Source of the DNA: Nostoc sp. C052
GTDB lineage: Bacteria > Cyanobacteriota > Cyanobacteriia > Cyanobacteriales > Nostocaceae
Assembly: GCF_013393905.1 (NCBI RefSeq)
Contig: NZ_CP040272.1
Coordinates: 5,452,001 to 5,516,000 of the forward strand
Reading direction: 5' to 3'
Length of the DNA: 64,000 bases
Shown in pieces: positions 26,128 through 34,974 of the stretch. The position numbers and the translations under genes are program-made. Within the stretch, counting starts at the first letter, position 1; every line of letters begins with the position of its first letter. The notes beneath the pieces were generated by a model. The model made no database searches. It was not told the DNA's origin and saw nothing but the letters and a program-made list of their open reading frames with translations.

Positions 26128-26181
26128 TATTGTTCACGAATAGACACCTCCAGAAATTAAATATGCGTTACCCAGAAACCT

Positions 26182-26219
26182 TGTAGAGACGTAGCAGTGC
26201 TACGTCTCTACATTTTTTT
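26182..26219. terminator. Perfect 15-bp hairpin followed by seven T (plus strand)
   Basis: TGTAGAGACGTAGCA pairs exactly with its reverse complement around a single G, followed directly by ATTTTTTTC-type sequence with the T run at 26213-26219. The shape is that of an intrinsic terminator reading on the plus strand, but the flanking genes are both on the minus strand. It is therefore more likely a mobile palindrome, or a terminator for antisense transcription. Confidence 0.5.
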
Positions 26220-26253
26220 CGGAGATGTCTAATGATTTGGGACTGCTATATAT

Positions 26254-26655
26254 TCATAAATTATCAGGTATAACTTCTAGTTCTTGATAACCTGTTTCTT
26301 GGTCAAAAGTTCTATTAAAAGTAAATTTCTCACTTGCACCGATAACTATTTCAGCAGTTGTGTAAATAATACATCCATCGTCGAGATGTCCGCCGATAGT
26401 TTTGCCTTCTCGATCAGAAATAGCAATGTGCAAATGCACACCTGTAGTTGCTATTGTACCGTTGAGAGCGATGATTTCAAATTTTCCAGTTAACACTGTA
26501 CTAACGTCTTGATTAGCAAAGCGAATTTTTGCTGCTTCTAGGCTACCAATGGCACTTAATATAAATCCTGCTTTGATGTCTTCCTGTTTGACAAAATTCT
26601 TTAAGCTTTGTCTTAAATCGTACTGGGGTTTCAATCTGATCGCAAAAACTTTCAT
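26254..26655 (-). CDS. PPC-domain (DUF296) protein
   Basis: A single PPC/DUF296 domain of 133 residues, the fold found with AT-hooks in plant DNA-binding proteins and alone in bacteria. The hallmark GVHLHIAISDREGKTIGGHL at about 70-90 contains the His residues that bind metal in bacterial structures, and DIKAGFILSAIGSL and LNGTIATT complete the trimer core. No AT-hook is present. Bacterial members have no firm function. It is divergent from the dynamin-like gene, with 126 bases between them. Confidence 0.85.
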   Translation of the reverse strand: MKVFAIRLKPQYDLRQSLKNFVKQEDIKAGFILSAIGSLEAAKIRFANQDVSTVLTGKFEIIALNGTIATTGVHLHIAISDREGKTIGGHLDDGCIIYTTAEIVIGASEKFTFNRTFDQETGYQELEVIPDNL

Positions 26656-26781
26656 TAGTCAATAGTCATTAATTAGTTTTTTAAGTAATATCCAGCAATT
26701 AAACCACGTAAAAATTATCAGGATTTTTACTGAACCATCAATACAATAAATATTACTAATATATAGATAAGTATTATCAGG

Positions 26782-29178
26782 ATGCCAAATATGTTAGATT
26801 TTCCGCTTCAGTGCAAAAACTTGAAAGAGCAGGTTGAATCTATATTACAACTTTTACAACAAGAACCAACCCTACGTTCTGAAGATATTACACCTGTACG
26901 AACTTCTTTAAGTAAAGCGATTTCTCCCAAGTTTGAGATTGTATTTGCAGGTGCGTTTAGTGCTGGAAAATCAATGCTAATCAATGCACTCTTAGAAAGG
27001 GAATTACTCTACAGTGCAGAGGGACACGCTACAGGGACAGAATGCAAAATTGAGTATGCAGAAGTAGATAAAGAACGTGTTGTTTTAACTTTTTTAAGTG
27101 AAGCAGAGATTCGCGAACAAGTAGCTTCTTTGTGTCAGCACCTAGAATTTAAAATAGTCGCTAATATCAACCAACTTGATGTAATTAACTTGCTACGTGA
27201 AGATTCTGAAGCGATTATTCATCAGGAGGGTGGTGAGAGTAAATCAGAACGTGCAAAACAGGCAAAGGCGTTAATGTTGTTGCTACAGGGATATTGGGCA
27301 AACCGCGATCGCATCAACACTGTAACTAATGCTACATATTCAATGGAGCAATTTAATTTTTCCAATCTCAAGGAAGCGGCGGGATATGCCCGTCGTGGTT
27401 GTAACAGTGCCGTGTTGAAGCGAATAGAATATTACTGTAATCATCCACTACTGCGAGATGGAAATGTAATTATTGATACCCCTGGTATCGATGCCCCAGT
27501 AGAGAAGGATGCACAGCTAACTTATGCCAAAATTCAACATCCTGATACTTCAGCGGTGGTATGTGTGCTAAAGCCTGCCTCAGCGGGTGAGATGACAAAA
27601 GAAGAAACCGAACTTTTGGAATTAATGCGAGAGAATGGGGGAGTACGCGATCGCGTCTTCTATATCTTCAACCGCATTGATGAGACTTGGTACAATACCC
27701 AACTACGGCAGCGATTAGACGATTTAATTAGCGGGCAGTTTCACAATTCCAGCAAGGTTTATAAAACTAGTGGATTATTAGGATTTTACGGCAGTCAGAT
27801 TAAACAGACAAGCCAAAAAGATAGATTTGGTTTAGACTCTGTTTTTGCAGAAAGTATTAAAGGTTTAGATGGGAAAGAAGAAACACCACAATTTGTCTAT
27901 GCGTTTAACAACTACTGTGTAAATTCAGGAAAATTGTCTGCTACTAAATTTCGTGTCTCTGTGAATGGCTTTGAAACCCCAAATCAAAATTATGTGCGGA
28001 TTTTGGGAGATTGGGGAAATGAACTAATCCAACAGCTAATTCAAGATAGTGGGACTGAAGAATTTCGGACAGCAATTACTCGCTATCTTACCGAAGAAAA
28101 GCGACCACAATTATTTAAAAATCTTGCTGATGACTTGGAAGATATTTGTATTAAACTGAAGAAACATTATCAGAGTGTCCAACGCAATTTAGATAGTCAA
28201 CCTCAAGAAATTGAGACGATGAAGGCGCAAGAATTGCAAGGACTAAATCAGCAACTCCAACAAATTGGGAAAGAATTTAGTGAGCATATCACAGAAGAAG
28301 TTAACCAGGTAATTAATAATTCTTGTGATAGTTTTGAGGCAGATTTTAAGCAATTGCAATCACGAATGATTCGCCGTCTAGATGAATTGCTAGATACTTT
28401 TTCTGTAGCTTATGCTTATCGACGTGCAACCATCAGCCATCCCCGCAACGCTACTGCACCTTTAATTGCTATTTTAGTAGAGGCATTTTATTACTTAGCA
28501 AATCAATTAGAAGATATTTTGGTTGAATCTTCTCAGCAGGTAGTTGCAAATTATTTTCAGCGGTTGATTGAAAAGATTCGTAAGTCAGAGTATTATCGCC
28601 AATTGTATCGTTTATTAGATCATGATGGCGGCATTGAACAAGAGATAAGAAGTTTGGAAAAACAAGTTAATCAAGCCTTAGTGAGTGCAGCTAGTGTAGA
28701 GTGCGATCGCTTTGTGCGAGAAAGCCCCAGATTTTACGATGAAGGCACTTTTTCTATATATCAATTCCGCCAAACTCTATTACAAACTTCTCAAGGTTAC
28801 GATGCTGAAAGTATCATAGAAGCAGAGCCAGCAATTAGACAGTTATTGAAGTTAGATTTTGAACCCAAAGTTTCCCAAACTATTCGTAAATCTTTCCGTC
28901 AAACCATCAACCAAACGCTCAAAACTCAGTTGTTACCAATGGCAGATCAGCAAGCAGATGAGATTTTGCAACAATATCCACAGGCACGTGCTTATCTAGA
29001 GAAAACACTAGAACAAGAAGCTGAAGAAAAAATTGCGAATAATCACCAATTATTAAATATTGTTGAAGAAAATATTGCCGCATATAATTCAGCCGCTTCT
29101 AGTATTAATACTTGTTTACAGGCGATGCAATTATATGACAATCTTTTGCCCATAATTGGTAATACAGGTTTTATATAG
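26782..29178 (+). CDS. Dynamin-like large GTPase (bacterial dynamin-like protein)
   Basis: A dynamin-family GTPase of 798 residues, expected to bind and remodel membranes. G1 is GAFSAGKS at 57-64, G2 is TGTE at 84-87, G3 is DTPG at 232-235 and G4 is NRID at 297-300. The rest is mostly helical with coiled-coil potential (about 440-510 and 600-640). A more hydrophobic segment at about 555-580 (TAPLIAILVEAFYYLANQLE) could be the membrane-inserting paddle. A second ATG nine bases downstream (MLDFPLQ) is better spaced from AGGA and may be the true start. Nostoc punctiforme BDLP is the model for this family, but this protein is longer and need not be its orthologue. Confidence 0.85.
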   Translation: MPNMLDFPLQCKNLKEQVESILQLLQQEPTLRSEDITPVRTSLSKAISPKFEIVFAGAFSAGKSMLINALLERELLYSAEGHATGTECKIEYAEVDKERVVLTFLSEAEIREQVASLCQHLEFKIVANINQLDVINLLREDSEAIIHQEGGESKSERAKQAKALMLLLQGYWANRDRINTVTNATYSMEQFNFSNLKEAAGYARRGCNSAVLKRIEYYCNHPLLRDGNVIIDTPGIDAPVEKDAQLTYAKIQHPDTSAVVCVLKPASAGEMTKEETELLELMRENGGVRDRVFYIFNRIDETWYNTQLRQRLDDLISGQFHNSSKVYKTSGLLGFYGSQIKQTSQKDRFGLDSVFAESIKGLDGKEETPQFVYAFNNYCVNSGKLSATKFRVSVNGFETPNQNYVRILGDWGNELIQQLIQDSGTEEFRTAITRYLTEEKRPQLFKNLADDLEDICIKLKKHYQSVQRNLDSQPQEIETMKAQELQGLNQQLQQIGKEFSEHITEEVNQVINNSCDSFEADFKQLQSRMIRRLDELLDTFSVAYAYRRATISHPRNATAPLIAILVEAFYYLANQLEDILVESSQQVVANYFQRLIEKIRKSEYYRQLYRLLDHDGGIEQEIRSLEKQVNQALVSAASVECDRFVRESPRFYDEGTFSIYQFRQTLLQTSQGYDAESIIEAEPAIRQLLKLDFEPKVSQTIRKSFRQTINQTLKTQLLPMADQQADEILQQYPQARAYLEKTLEQEAEEKIANNHQLLNIVEENIAAYNSAASSINTCLQAMQLYDNLLPIIGNTGFI

Positions 29179-29220
29179 AAATCCAGATGACCCTTTAAAA
29201 AATATTACGAGAAAGTACTT

Positions 29221-29268
29221 AGGGGGTAAATATATTTAATAATTTAAATATATTTAGTTTGCCCCCTA
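29221..29268. terminator. Long AT-rich hairpin closed by a G5/C5 clamp
   Basis: AGGGGGTAAATATATTTA pairs with TAAATATATTTAGTTTGCCCCCT apart from a four-base bulge, around an ATAATT loop. It lies 43 bases after the dynamin-like gene stop, so it may end that transcript. Its internal TAAATATATTTA is itself palindromic. It might also be a small mobile hairpin. Confidence 0.55.
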
Positions 29269-29379
29269 CTTTATCTTTGATTTATAAATATTCTATTTTC
29301 TTAAATTTATTAAGATCGGGTTGAATTTAAAACTTTTTTAGGGGAGTATTAGATACACAGATAAGATAATACTTTGTTT

Positions 29380-31377
29380 ATGAACTTAAATTTAGAGAAA
29401 TCAAGCAAAACAACTGAGCCAAACAACAACTGGTATAAAGCTGATAATTTATCAATGGGTTTCAGCTATCAAGCCGCAGTGAATGCACTAGGACAAAAGG
29501 CACTTTCAGGGATTGAATTGTCGTATTTGTTCCAAGATACAGTTGTGTTAGTAGCTCAAATACTAGATATAAAATATAGTAGAATTTTGCAACTACTTTC
29601 AGATAGTAATTCTTTACGTAAAGTAGCTAGCGTTGGCGAAACACCTTTAGAAACAGACTCTACTGAGATTAATATCACAACTAATCACCAAGTCCAACAA
29701 CTATTAGAGAATACTCAGCCAATTATTAAGCTCAACACGCCATTTTGTGAGATAGATGATTTAACTATCCCTTCTCCTCCAGATAGCGTTACTGGTTTGA
29801 GTGTATTAATTCCTGGTGCAAGTAAAGCTTTAGGTTTCCTAGAAGTATATGCTAGCGAGGCAAGAGATTTTTCTTCAGACGATATTCATTTTTTGCAATC
29901 TGTAACCCATATCTTAGCAACAGCGATTGAACGCAAACGTTCAGAAGCGTTAATGTACACCCAAAGCAAAATTTTAGAACAAGTGACTTTTGGGGTTAAC
30001 CTACATGAAATTTTTAATAATCTTTGTATTTTGCTAGAGCAAGAATTACCAGGGGCGTATTGCTCAATTTTAGTTGTAGATCAAGAAAATCGACAACTGC
30101 GGGGAGGAGCAGCACCAACTTTACCAGAAGAATTTGCTAAGGGTGTGGATGGTTTGATGATTGGTGAATGTTGTGGTTCTTGTGGTACTGCTGCTTATCG
30201 AGGAGATTCAGTATTTGCTAATGATATTGCTACTGATGTTTTATGGGCTGATTTTCGAGATTTCGCTTTGAGTTACAATATTAGAGCTTGTTGGTCATCA
30301 CCTTTTACTTCACAAACTGGTGAAGTTTTAGGGACATTTGCTATATCTCATAAATTTCCCTGTCATCCAACTCCGCATCATCTAGAAATTCTGAAAACAG
30401 CTACTCATATTGCCAGTATTGCAACAGAAACCGTCAGAGCCGCAGAAGCTTTACAAAAGGCTAACAACGAGTTAGAACGAAAAGTTGCAGAACGAACATC
30501 TGAATTAAGAAAAGCTCTGCTTGACTTACAAAAAACACAAGCTCAACTGGTTCACAGTGAAAAAATGTCGAGTTTAGGACAAATGGTAGCGGGGGTTGCC
30601 CATGAGATTAATAATCCCATTAGTTTTATTGCTGGTAATCTCGGATATGCAAATCGGTACATCAATGATTTACTAGATTTAATTGCAGTTTATCAAGAGC
30701 AATATCCTCAAGAAAATCATACCATAGCAGCCAAAATAAATACTATTGATCTAGAGTATTTGTGTGATGATTTACCTAAATTAATGACATCTATGACAGT
30801 AGGTAGTGAGCGAATTACAGAAATTGTTCTTGGCTTACGGAACTTCTCACGACTAGATGAAGCAAAAATGAAGTCTGTAGATATTCATGAAGGTATAGAT
30901 AACACATTAATGATTCTGAATCATCAGTTGACACTGCCCAATAAATTACCTCACATCCAGATAGTTAAGGACTATAGTGACTTACCAAAGGTTAGTTGTT
31001 ATGTAAACCAGTTGAATCAAGTTTTTATGAATATTCTTAATAACGCAATTTATACCTTAAAGGAGAATATTCAATCTTGGCAGTCTGAAAATCAGATACC
31101 AACTATTAAAATTAAGACTTTACTTTTAGACAAAGAGACGGTTTTAATTAGTATCAAAGATAATGGCTCTGGTATGAATCCAGAGGTTCAAGAACATATC
31201 TTTGATCCTTTTTTCACTACTAAACCTGTTGGTCAAGGAACTGGTTTAGGGTTATCCATCAGTTATCAGATTGTTGTCGAAAAGCACCAAGGTAAGCTCA
31301 ATTGCATCTCTGCATTAGGTGAGGGAACTGAATTTCAAATTGAAATTCCTATTCAAGTTTTAAGTAGTCAGCAATAA
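29380..31377 (+). CDS. Soluble sensor histidine kinase, GAF-GAF-HisKA-HATPase
   Basis: 665 residues from the ATG at 29380; an upstream in-frame TTG adds two residues only. Two GAF domains are inferred at about 40-190 and 205-350. The second contains GECCGSCGTAAYRGDSVFAND, typical of GAF sensors. A coiled coil at about 360-400 (NNELERKVAERTSELRKALLDLQ) connects to the dimerisation helix with His408 in GVAHEINNPISFI. The ATP domain has NNAIYTL, DNGSGMNPEV and GTGLGLSISYQIV. No transmembrane segment is present, so it senses a cytoplasmic signal. No response regulator gene adjoins it. Confidence 0.9.
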   Translation: MNLNLEKSSKTTEPNNNWYKADNLSMGFSYQAAVNALGQKALSGIELSYLFQDTVVLVAQILDIKYSRILQLLSDSNSLRKVASVGETPLETDSTEINITTNHQVQQLLENTQPIIKLNTPFCEIDDLTIPSPPDSVTGLSVLIPGASKALGFLEVYASEARDFSSDDIHFLQSVTHILATAIERKRSEALMYTQSKILEQVTFGVNLHEIFNNLCILLEQELPGAYCSILVVDQENRQLRGGAAPTLPEEFAKGVDGLMIGECCGSCGTAAYRGDSVFANDIATDVLWADFRDFALSYNIRACWSSPFTSQTGEVLGTFAISHKFPCHPTPHHLEILKTATHIASIATETVRAAEALQKANNELERKVAERTSELRKALLDLQKTQAQLVHSEKMSSLGQMVAGVAHEINNPISFIAGNLGYANRYINDLLDLIAVYQEQYPQENHTIAAKINTIDLEYLCDDLPKLMTSMTVGSERITEIVLGLRNFSRLDEAKMKSVDIHEGIDNTLMILNHQLTLPNKLPHIQIVKDYSDLPKVSCYVNQLNQVFMNILNNAIYTLKENIQSWQSENQIPTIKIKTLLLDKETVLISIKDNGSGMNPEVQEHIFDPFFTTKPVGQGTGLGLSISYQIVVEKHQGKLNCISALGEGTEFQIEIPIQVLSSQQ

Positions 31378-31422
31378 TATTGATTTCTAGGAGTCCTAAT
31401 ATTACAATACGCTTGGGTTTTC

Positions 31423-31445
31423 GAGACGCGATAAATCGTCGTCTC
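31423..31445. repeat. GAGACGCGAT-type palindrome, family B
   Basis: GAGACGCGAT and ATCGTCGTCTC flank AA as near-perfect arms. Relatives lie at 37060-37083, 42638-42682 and 48724-48743. The rest of the 321-base gap (31378-31698) holds another partial copy (GTAGAGACGCG near 31530) followed by a GC-rich tract CCCCCTGACGCTAACCTGCG, and no gene. Confidence 0.7.
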
Positions 31446-31698
31446 TACAAGTGTTTTGGGTTTATCTAAACTGTATTGCCTAATATTAGACATCTGGTGA
31501 AATTAAATACATGTTATCCATAATTATTGTAGAGACGCGAAATTGAACTGGACTTCGCCCCCTGACGCTAACCTGCGGCGCTAACGCATCTCTATCAGGG
31601 ATTTGAGACTTAACTAAACGTTATTGTGTTATAGTTACATCTTTCTTTAGCAAATTGGGTACTGGGTATTAGGAAAACAATCTCTAGTCCCCAACTCA

Positions 31699-32724
31699 AT
31701 GGTTATGACTATCAAACGTCGGGAATTTCTCACAACCTGTGGATTTGCTACCTTAGCTACCCAGATACCAACACTTACCGCTCAAGGTAAGCCATCTGCA
31801 AACACCATCCGCAAGCCACCCCGGTTGCAAGTTGGTGATACCGTAGGATTAATCGCCCCTGCGGGTATTGTTGATGCCAAAGATATTGAAACAGCGCAGC
31901 AATCATTTTCACAGTTAGGGTTAAAAGTCAAGCTGGGGAAGCATATTTTAGACCATTACGGCTATTTAGCGGGTAACGATGCCGATCGCGCCGATGATGT
32001 AAACTTGATGTTTAGCGATCGCACCATAAAAGCAATTATTCCTATGCGTGGTGGCTGGGGCTGTAATCGCATTTTACCCTTACTCAACTACTCGCTGATC
32101 CGCTCCCATCCGAAAATTATCATCGGGTACAGCGATATTACAACACTATTGTTAGCAATTAATGCCCGTAGTCAAATGATTACTTTTCATGGGCCAGTTG
32201 CCACATCTACCTGGAATCAGTTTACAGTGGATTACTTCAAGCGTATCCTCTTTAATGGTGAAGCTGTGACTATGGAAAATCTCAACCCTAGCGAAGTGCG
32301 GGTAGAGACAATAGCACTGGGCAAGACAAGAGGTAAACTTGTAGGTGGAAATTTATCAGTGCTATCAGCAATGGTAGGTTCACCTTACCTACCTTCTTGG
32401 AACAAAAGTATTCTGTTTGTAGAAGAAGTTGGCGAGGATGTTTACCGTGTAGATAGAATGCTGACGCAGTTAAAAACTGCTGGGATACTTAATCAAATTA
32501 CTGGCTTTATCTTTGGGCAATGCAGTAAATGTAGTCTTGGAGATGAACCATCATTTACATTAATGCAAGTATTGCAAGATCATATACTTCCTTTAGGGAT
32601 TCCTGCTTGGTACGGTTCAATGATTGGCCATATTAAAGATAAATTTACCTTGCCAATCGGTGTAGAAGTAGAAATAGATGCTGAACTTGGGACAATACGA
32701 ATGTTAGAGGCGGCTGTTAAATAA
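31699..32724 (+). CDS. LD-carboxypeptidase-like serine peptidase (S66 family), Tat-exported
   Basis: Peptidase family S66 (LdcA/MccF), which trims the terminal D-Ala from murein tetrapeptides or cleaves related amide bonds. A twin-arginine signal KRREFLTTCG is at 6-15. The catalytic triad is readable: Ser145 in GYSDITTLL, Glu242 in FVEEVGEDVYRVD and His311 in IGHIKDKF. RGGWGCNRILP is also conserved. At 341 residues it matches the family. Export by Tat places it in the periplasm, whereas E. coli LdcA is cytoplasmic. It is a single gene. Confidence 0.88.
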   Translation: MVMTIKRREFLTTCGFATLATQIPTLTAQGKPSANTIRKPPRLQVGDTVGLIAPAGIVDAKDIETAQQSFSQLGLKVKLGKHILDHYGYLAGNDADRADDVNLMFSDRTIKAIIPMRGGWGCNRILPLLNYSLIRSHPKIIIGYSDITTLLLAINARSQMITFHGPVATSTWNQFTVDYFKRILFNGEAVTMENLNPSEVRVETIALGKTRGKLVGGNLSVLSAMVGSPYLPSWNKSILFVEEVGEDVYRVDRMLTQLKTAGILNQITGFIFGQCSKCSLGDEPSFTLMQVLQDHILPLGIPAWYGSMIGHIKDKFTLPIGVEVEIDAELGTIRMLEAAVK

Positions 32725-32727
32725 TTT

Positions 32728-32908
32728 TGGATTTTGGATTTTAGATTTATTTTGCCTAGCTTGCTTCTTGCGGAGCGAGTATAAATTCGGGCACAACTCT
32801 TGAAGACTTTGTTTTTCGACTCCGCTCAATATAAATTCGCACTCAGACCTTCTTAAATTTTGAATTTTCAATCCAAAATCCAAAATTTAAAATCTAAAAT
32901 CCAAAATA
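32728..32908. repeat. Heptamer-type repeats in inverted halves
   Basis: TTTTGGATTTTGGATTTTAG near 32727-32748 is answered by AATCCAAAATCCAAAATTTA near 32873-32907 in inverted orientation, built from the heptamer ATCCAAA and variants. The two halves could pair into a long hairpin between the peptidase and COG2509 genes. A short copy lies at 50413-50442 next to the aminotransferase stop. Confidence 0.7.
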
Positions 32909-32957
32909 AGATGGTTTTGATTAAGATTTTGATAGACAGTATGCATTTCTCCTCGCT

Positions 32958-34577
32958 ATGTTACGACTAACAGAAGTAAAGCTCCCGCTCGATCATCCTG
33001 AAGATGAGATCAAGATTGCCATCCTCAAAAAGCTGCAAATCACAGATGAAGAATTGATCGGCTATTCCATCTTCAAGCGTAGCTACGATGCGCGTAAGAA
33101 AGGAGAGATCGTTCTTGTTTATATTCTGGATGTAGAAACAACTCAGGAGACTTATCTACTCAAGCGCCTGAAAAAAGATCCTCATGTGATGGCTACGCCA
33201 GACATGAGTTATCGCCTAGTTGCACAAGCACCCAGCAATTTAGCGATTCGCCCTATCATCATTGGTACTGGTCCTTGTGGCTTGTTTGCGGGTTTGATGC
33301 TGGCGCAAATGGGGTTCCGTCCGATCATTTTAGAACGTGGGAAAAAAGTTCGCGATCGCACCGCTGATACTTTTGGCTTTTGGAAGAAAAAATCAGACTT
33401 CAACCCCGAATCTAATGCCCAGTTTGGCGAAGGTGGGGCGGGTACATTCTCTGATGGGAAACTCTACAGTCAGGTTAAAGATCCTCAGCACTATGGACGC
33501 AAAGTACTAACCGAACTCGTCAATGCGGGAGCCTCACCGGAAATTTTATATATTAATAAACCGCACATCGGCACATTCAAACTGGTAGGAATCGTCCAAA
33601 GTATGCGCGCCAAAATCGAATCCCTGGGCGGTGAAATTCGCTTTCAAAGCCGGGTGGAAGATATCAACATCGAAAATGGACAGGTGCGAGGAGTTACCCT
33701 CGCCAGTGGGGAATATATCGCCAGCAATTATGTAATTCTGGCGGTGGGGCACAGCGCCCGCGATACCTTTCAAATGCTATTTGAACGCGGGGTTTACATC
33801 GAGCCGAAACCCTTTTCCATCGGCTTTCGGGTTGAACATCCCCAGACTCTCATCGACAAATGTCGTTTCGGCGCTCAAGCTGGTCATAAGCTTTTAGGGG
33901 CTGCCGATTACAAGCTGGTTCACCATTGCCAAAATGGTCGTTCCGTCTATAGTTTCTGTATGTGTCCAGGAGGCTTGGTAGTTGCAGCCGCATCAGAACC
34001 GGGGCGACTTGTTACCAATGGGATGAGCCAATACTCTCGTAATGAGCGCAATGCTAATAGTGCGATCGTTGTGGGCATCACACCCGAAGATTATCCGGGA
34101 AATGCCTTAGCGGGAATTGACTTTCAACGGCGTTTGGAAGAACGAGCTTTTGAATTGGGCGGTGGGACTTATGAAGCTCCAGGACAGTTGGTGGGAGACT
34201 TTCTTAACCATCGCCCCTCGACAACATTAGGCACTGTAAAACCTTCTTACACACCGGGGGTACATTTGGGTGATTTGAGTGAGAGTTTACCAGATTATGC
34301 GATCGCAGCCATTCGTGAAGCACTTCCCGCTTTTGACAAACAAATTAAAGGATTTGCGATGGATGATGCCGTGTTGACTGGGGTAGAAACCCGCACATCA
34401 TCACCGATTCGGATTAAACGCAAAGAGAATTATCAAAGTTTAAATACAATCGGTCTTTATCCAGCTGGTGAAGGCGCGGGATACGCCGGGGGAATCCTCT
34501 CGGCGGGTATCGATGGTATTAAAGTGGCGGAGGCGGTGGCTTTAAGTATATTGCAAACCGTAAATCACAAAATCTGA
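32958..34577 (+). CDS. FAD-dependent dehydrogenase of the COG2509 family
   Basis: A soluble flavoprotein of 539 residues. The first 90 residues form a small domain (KLPLDHPEDEIKIAILKKLQ) seen only in this family. The FAD-binding motif IIIGTGPCGLFAG has GTGPCG at 103-108, followed by ILERGKKVRDR. Further family motifs are FGEGGAGTFSDGKLYSQVKD, GHSARDTF, CMCPGGLVVAAASE and, at the C-terminus, GLYPAGEGAGYAGGILSAGID. COG2509 enzymes are uncharacterised dehydrogenases; substrate and partner are unknown. It is a single gene. Confidence 0.88.
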   Translation: MLRLTEVKLPLDHPEDEIKIAILKKLQITDEELIGYSIFKRSYDARKKGEIVLVYILDVETTQETYLLKRLKKDPHVMATPDMSYRLVAQAPSNLAIRPIIIGTGPCGLFAGLMLAQMGFRPIILERGKKVRDRTADTFGFWKKKSDFNPESNAQFGEGGAGTFSDGKLYSQVKDPQHYGRKVLTELVNAGASPEILYINKPHIGTFKLVGIVQSMRAKIESLGGEIRFQSRVEDINIENGQVRGVTLASGEYIASNYVILAVGHSARDTFQMLFERGVYIEPKPFSIGFRVEHPQTLIDKCRFGAQAGHKLLGAADYKLVHHCQNGRSVYSFCMCPGGLVVAAASEPGRLVTNGMSQYSRNERNANSAIVVGITPEDYPGNALAGIDFQRRLEERAFELGGGTYEAPGQLVGDFLNHRPSTTLGTVKPSYTPGVHLGDLSESLPDYAIAAIREALPAFDKQIKGFAMDDAVLTGVETRTSSPIRIKRKENYQSLNTIGLYPAGEGAGYAGGILSAGIDGIKVAEAVALSILQTVNHKI

Positions 34578-34678
34578 GAAGATACGTTTTATGGATGGTT
34601 GTTTCTAAAAGGGGAAAGGCGATCGCATCTTAGGAAATAACATTCATTTGACATACAAAATTTATTTGCTGTGAATGG

Positions 34679-34915
34679 ATGACAATAGGTGTAGGAAAAA
34701 CTAAATTCTGGAACGTTTCACAGCTTGATAGTCTCGAAATACTTCACGCCACAAATGTTCTTGTTTCATCTTTTCGCTATACTCATGAAACTTTAACCCT
34801 TGGAATCATCAATCAAAGAACAGCCTTACTTAGTTCAAAACAGAAACTTTATTCAATATCTGCGGATTATATCGTGGTAATTAATAATGATGATGTTTAC
34901 ACTTGCCATACATAA
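34679..34915 (+). pseudogene. Truncated AraC-family regulator, N-terminal sensor domain only
   Basis: A 78-codon frame whose sequence follows the start of AraC-type cupin sensor domains: FWNVSQLDSLEILHA, then FRYTHETLTLGIINQ (the HxHE-like motif), then ADYIVVINNDDVYTCH, which matches the GDLVLINPxEVHxC pattern of the family. Full regulators have about 280 residues with two C-terminal helix-turn-helix motifs, and none of that follows: the next 60 bases are AT-rich and run into the response-regulator kinase. It therefore looks like a 5' remnant. It might still be translated as a small cupin domain. Confidence 0.6.
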
Positions 34916-34974
34916 AATCAATTCAGTTTATTACTTGTAAACGCTTCAAAATTTCTTTTATAAAAAGTAGCTTT

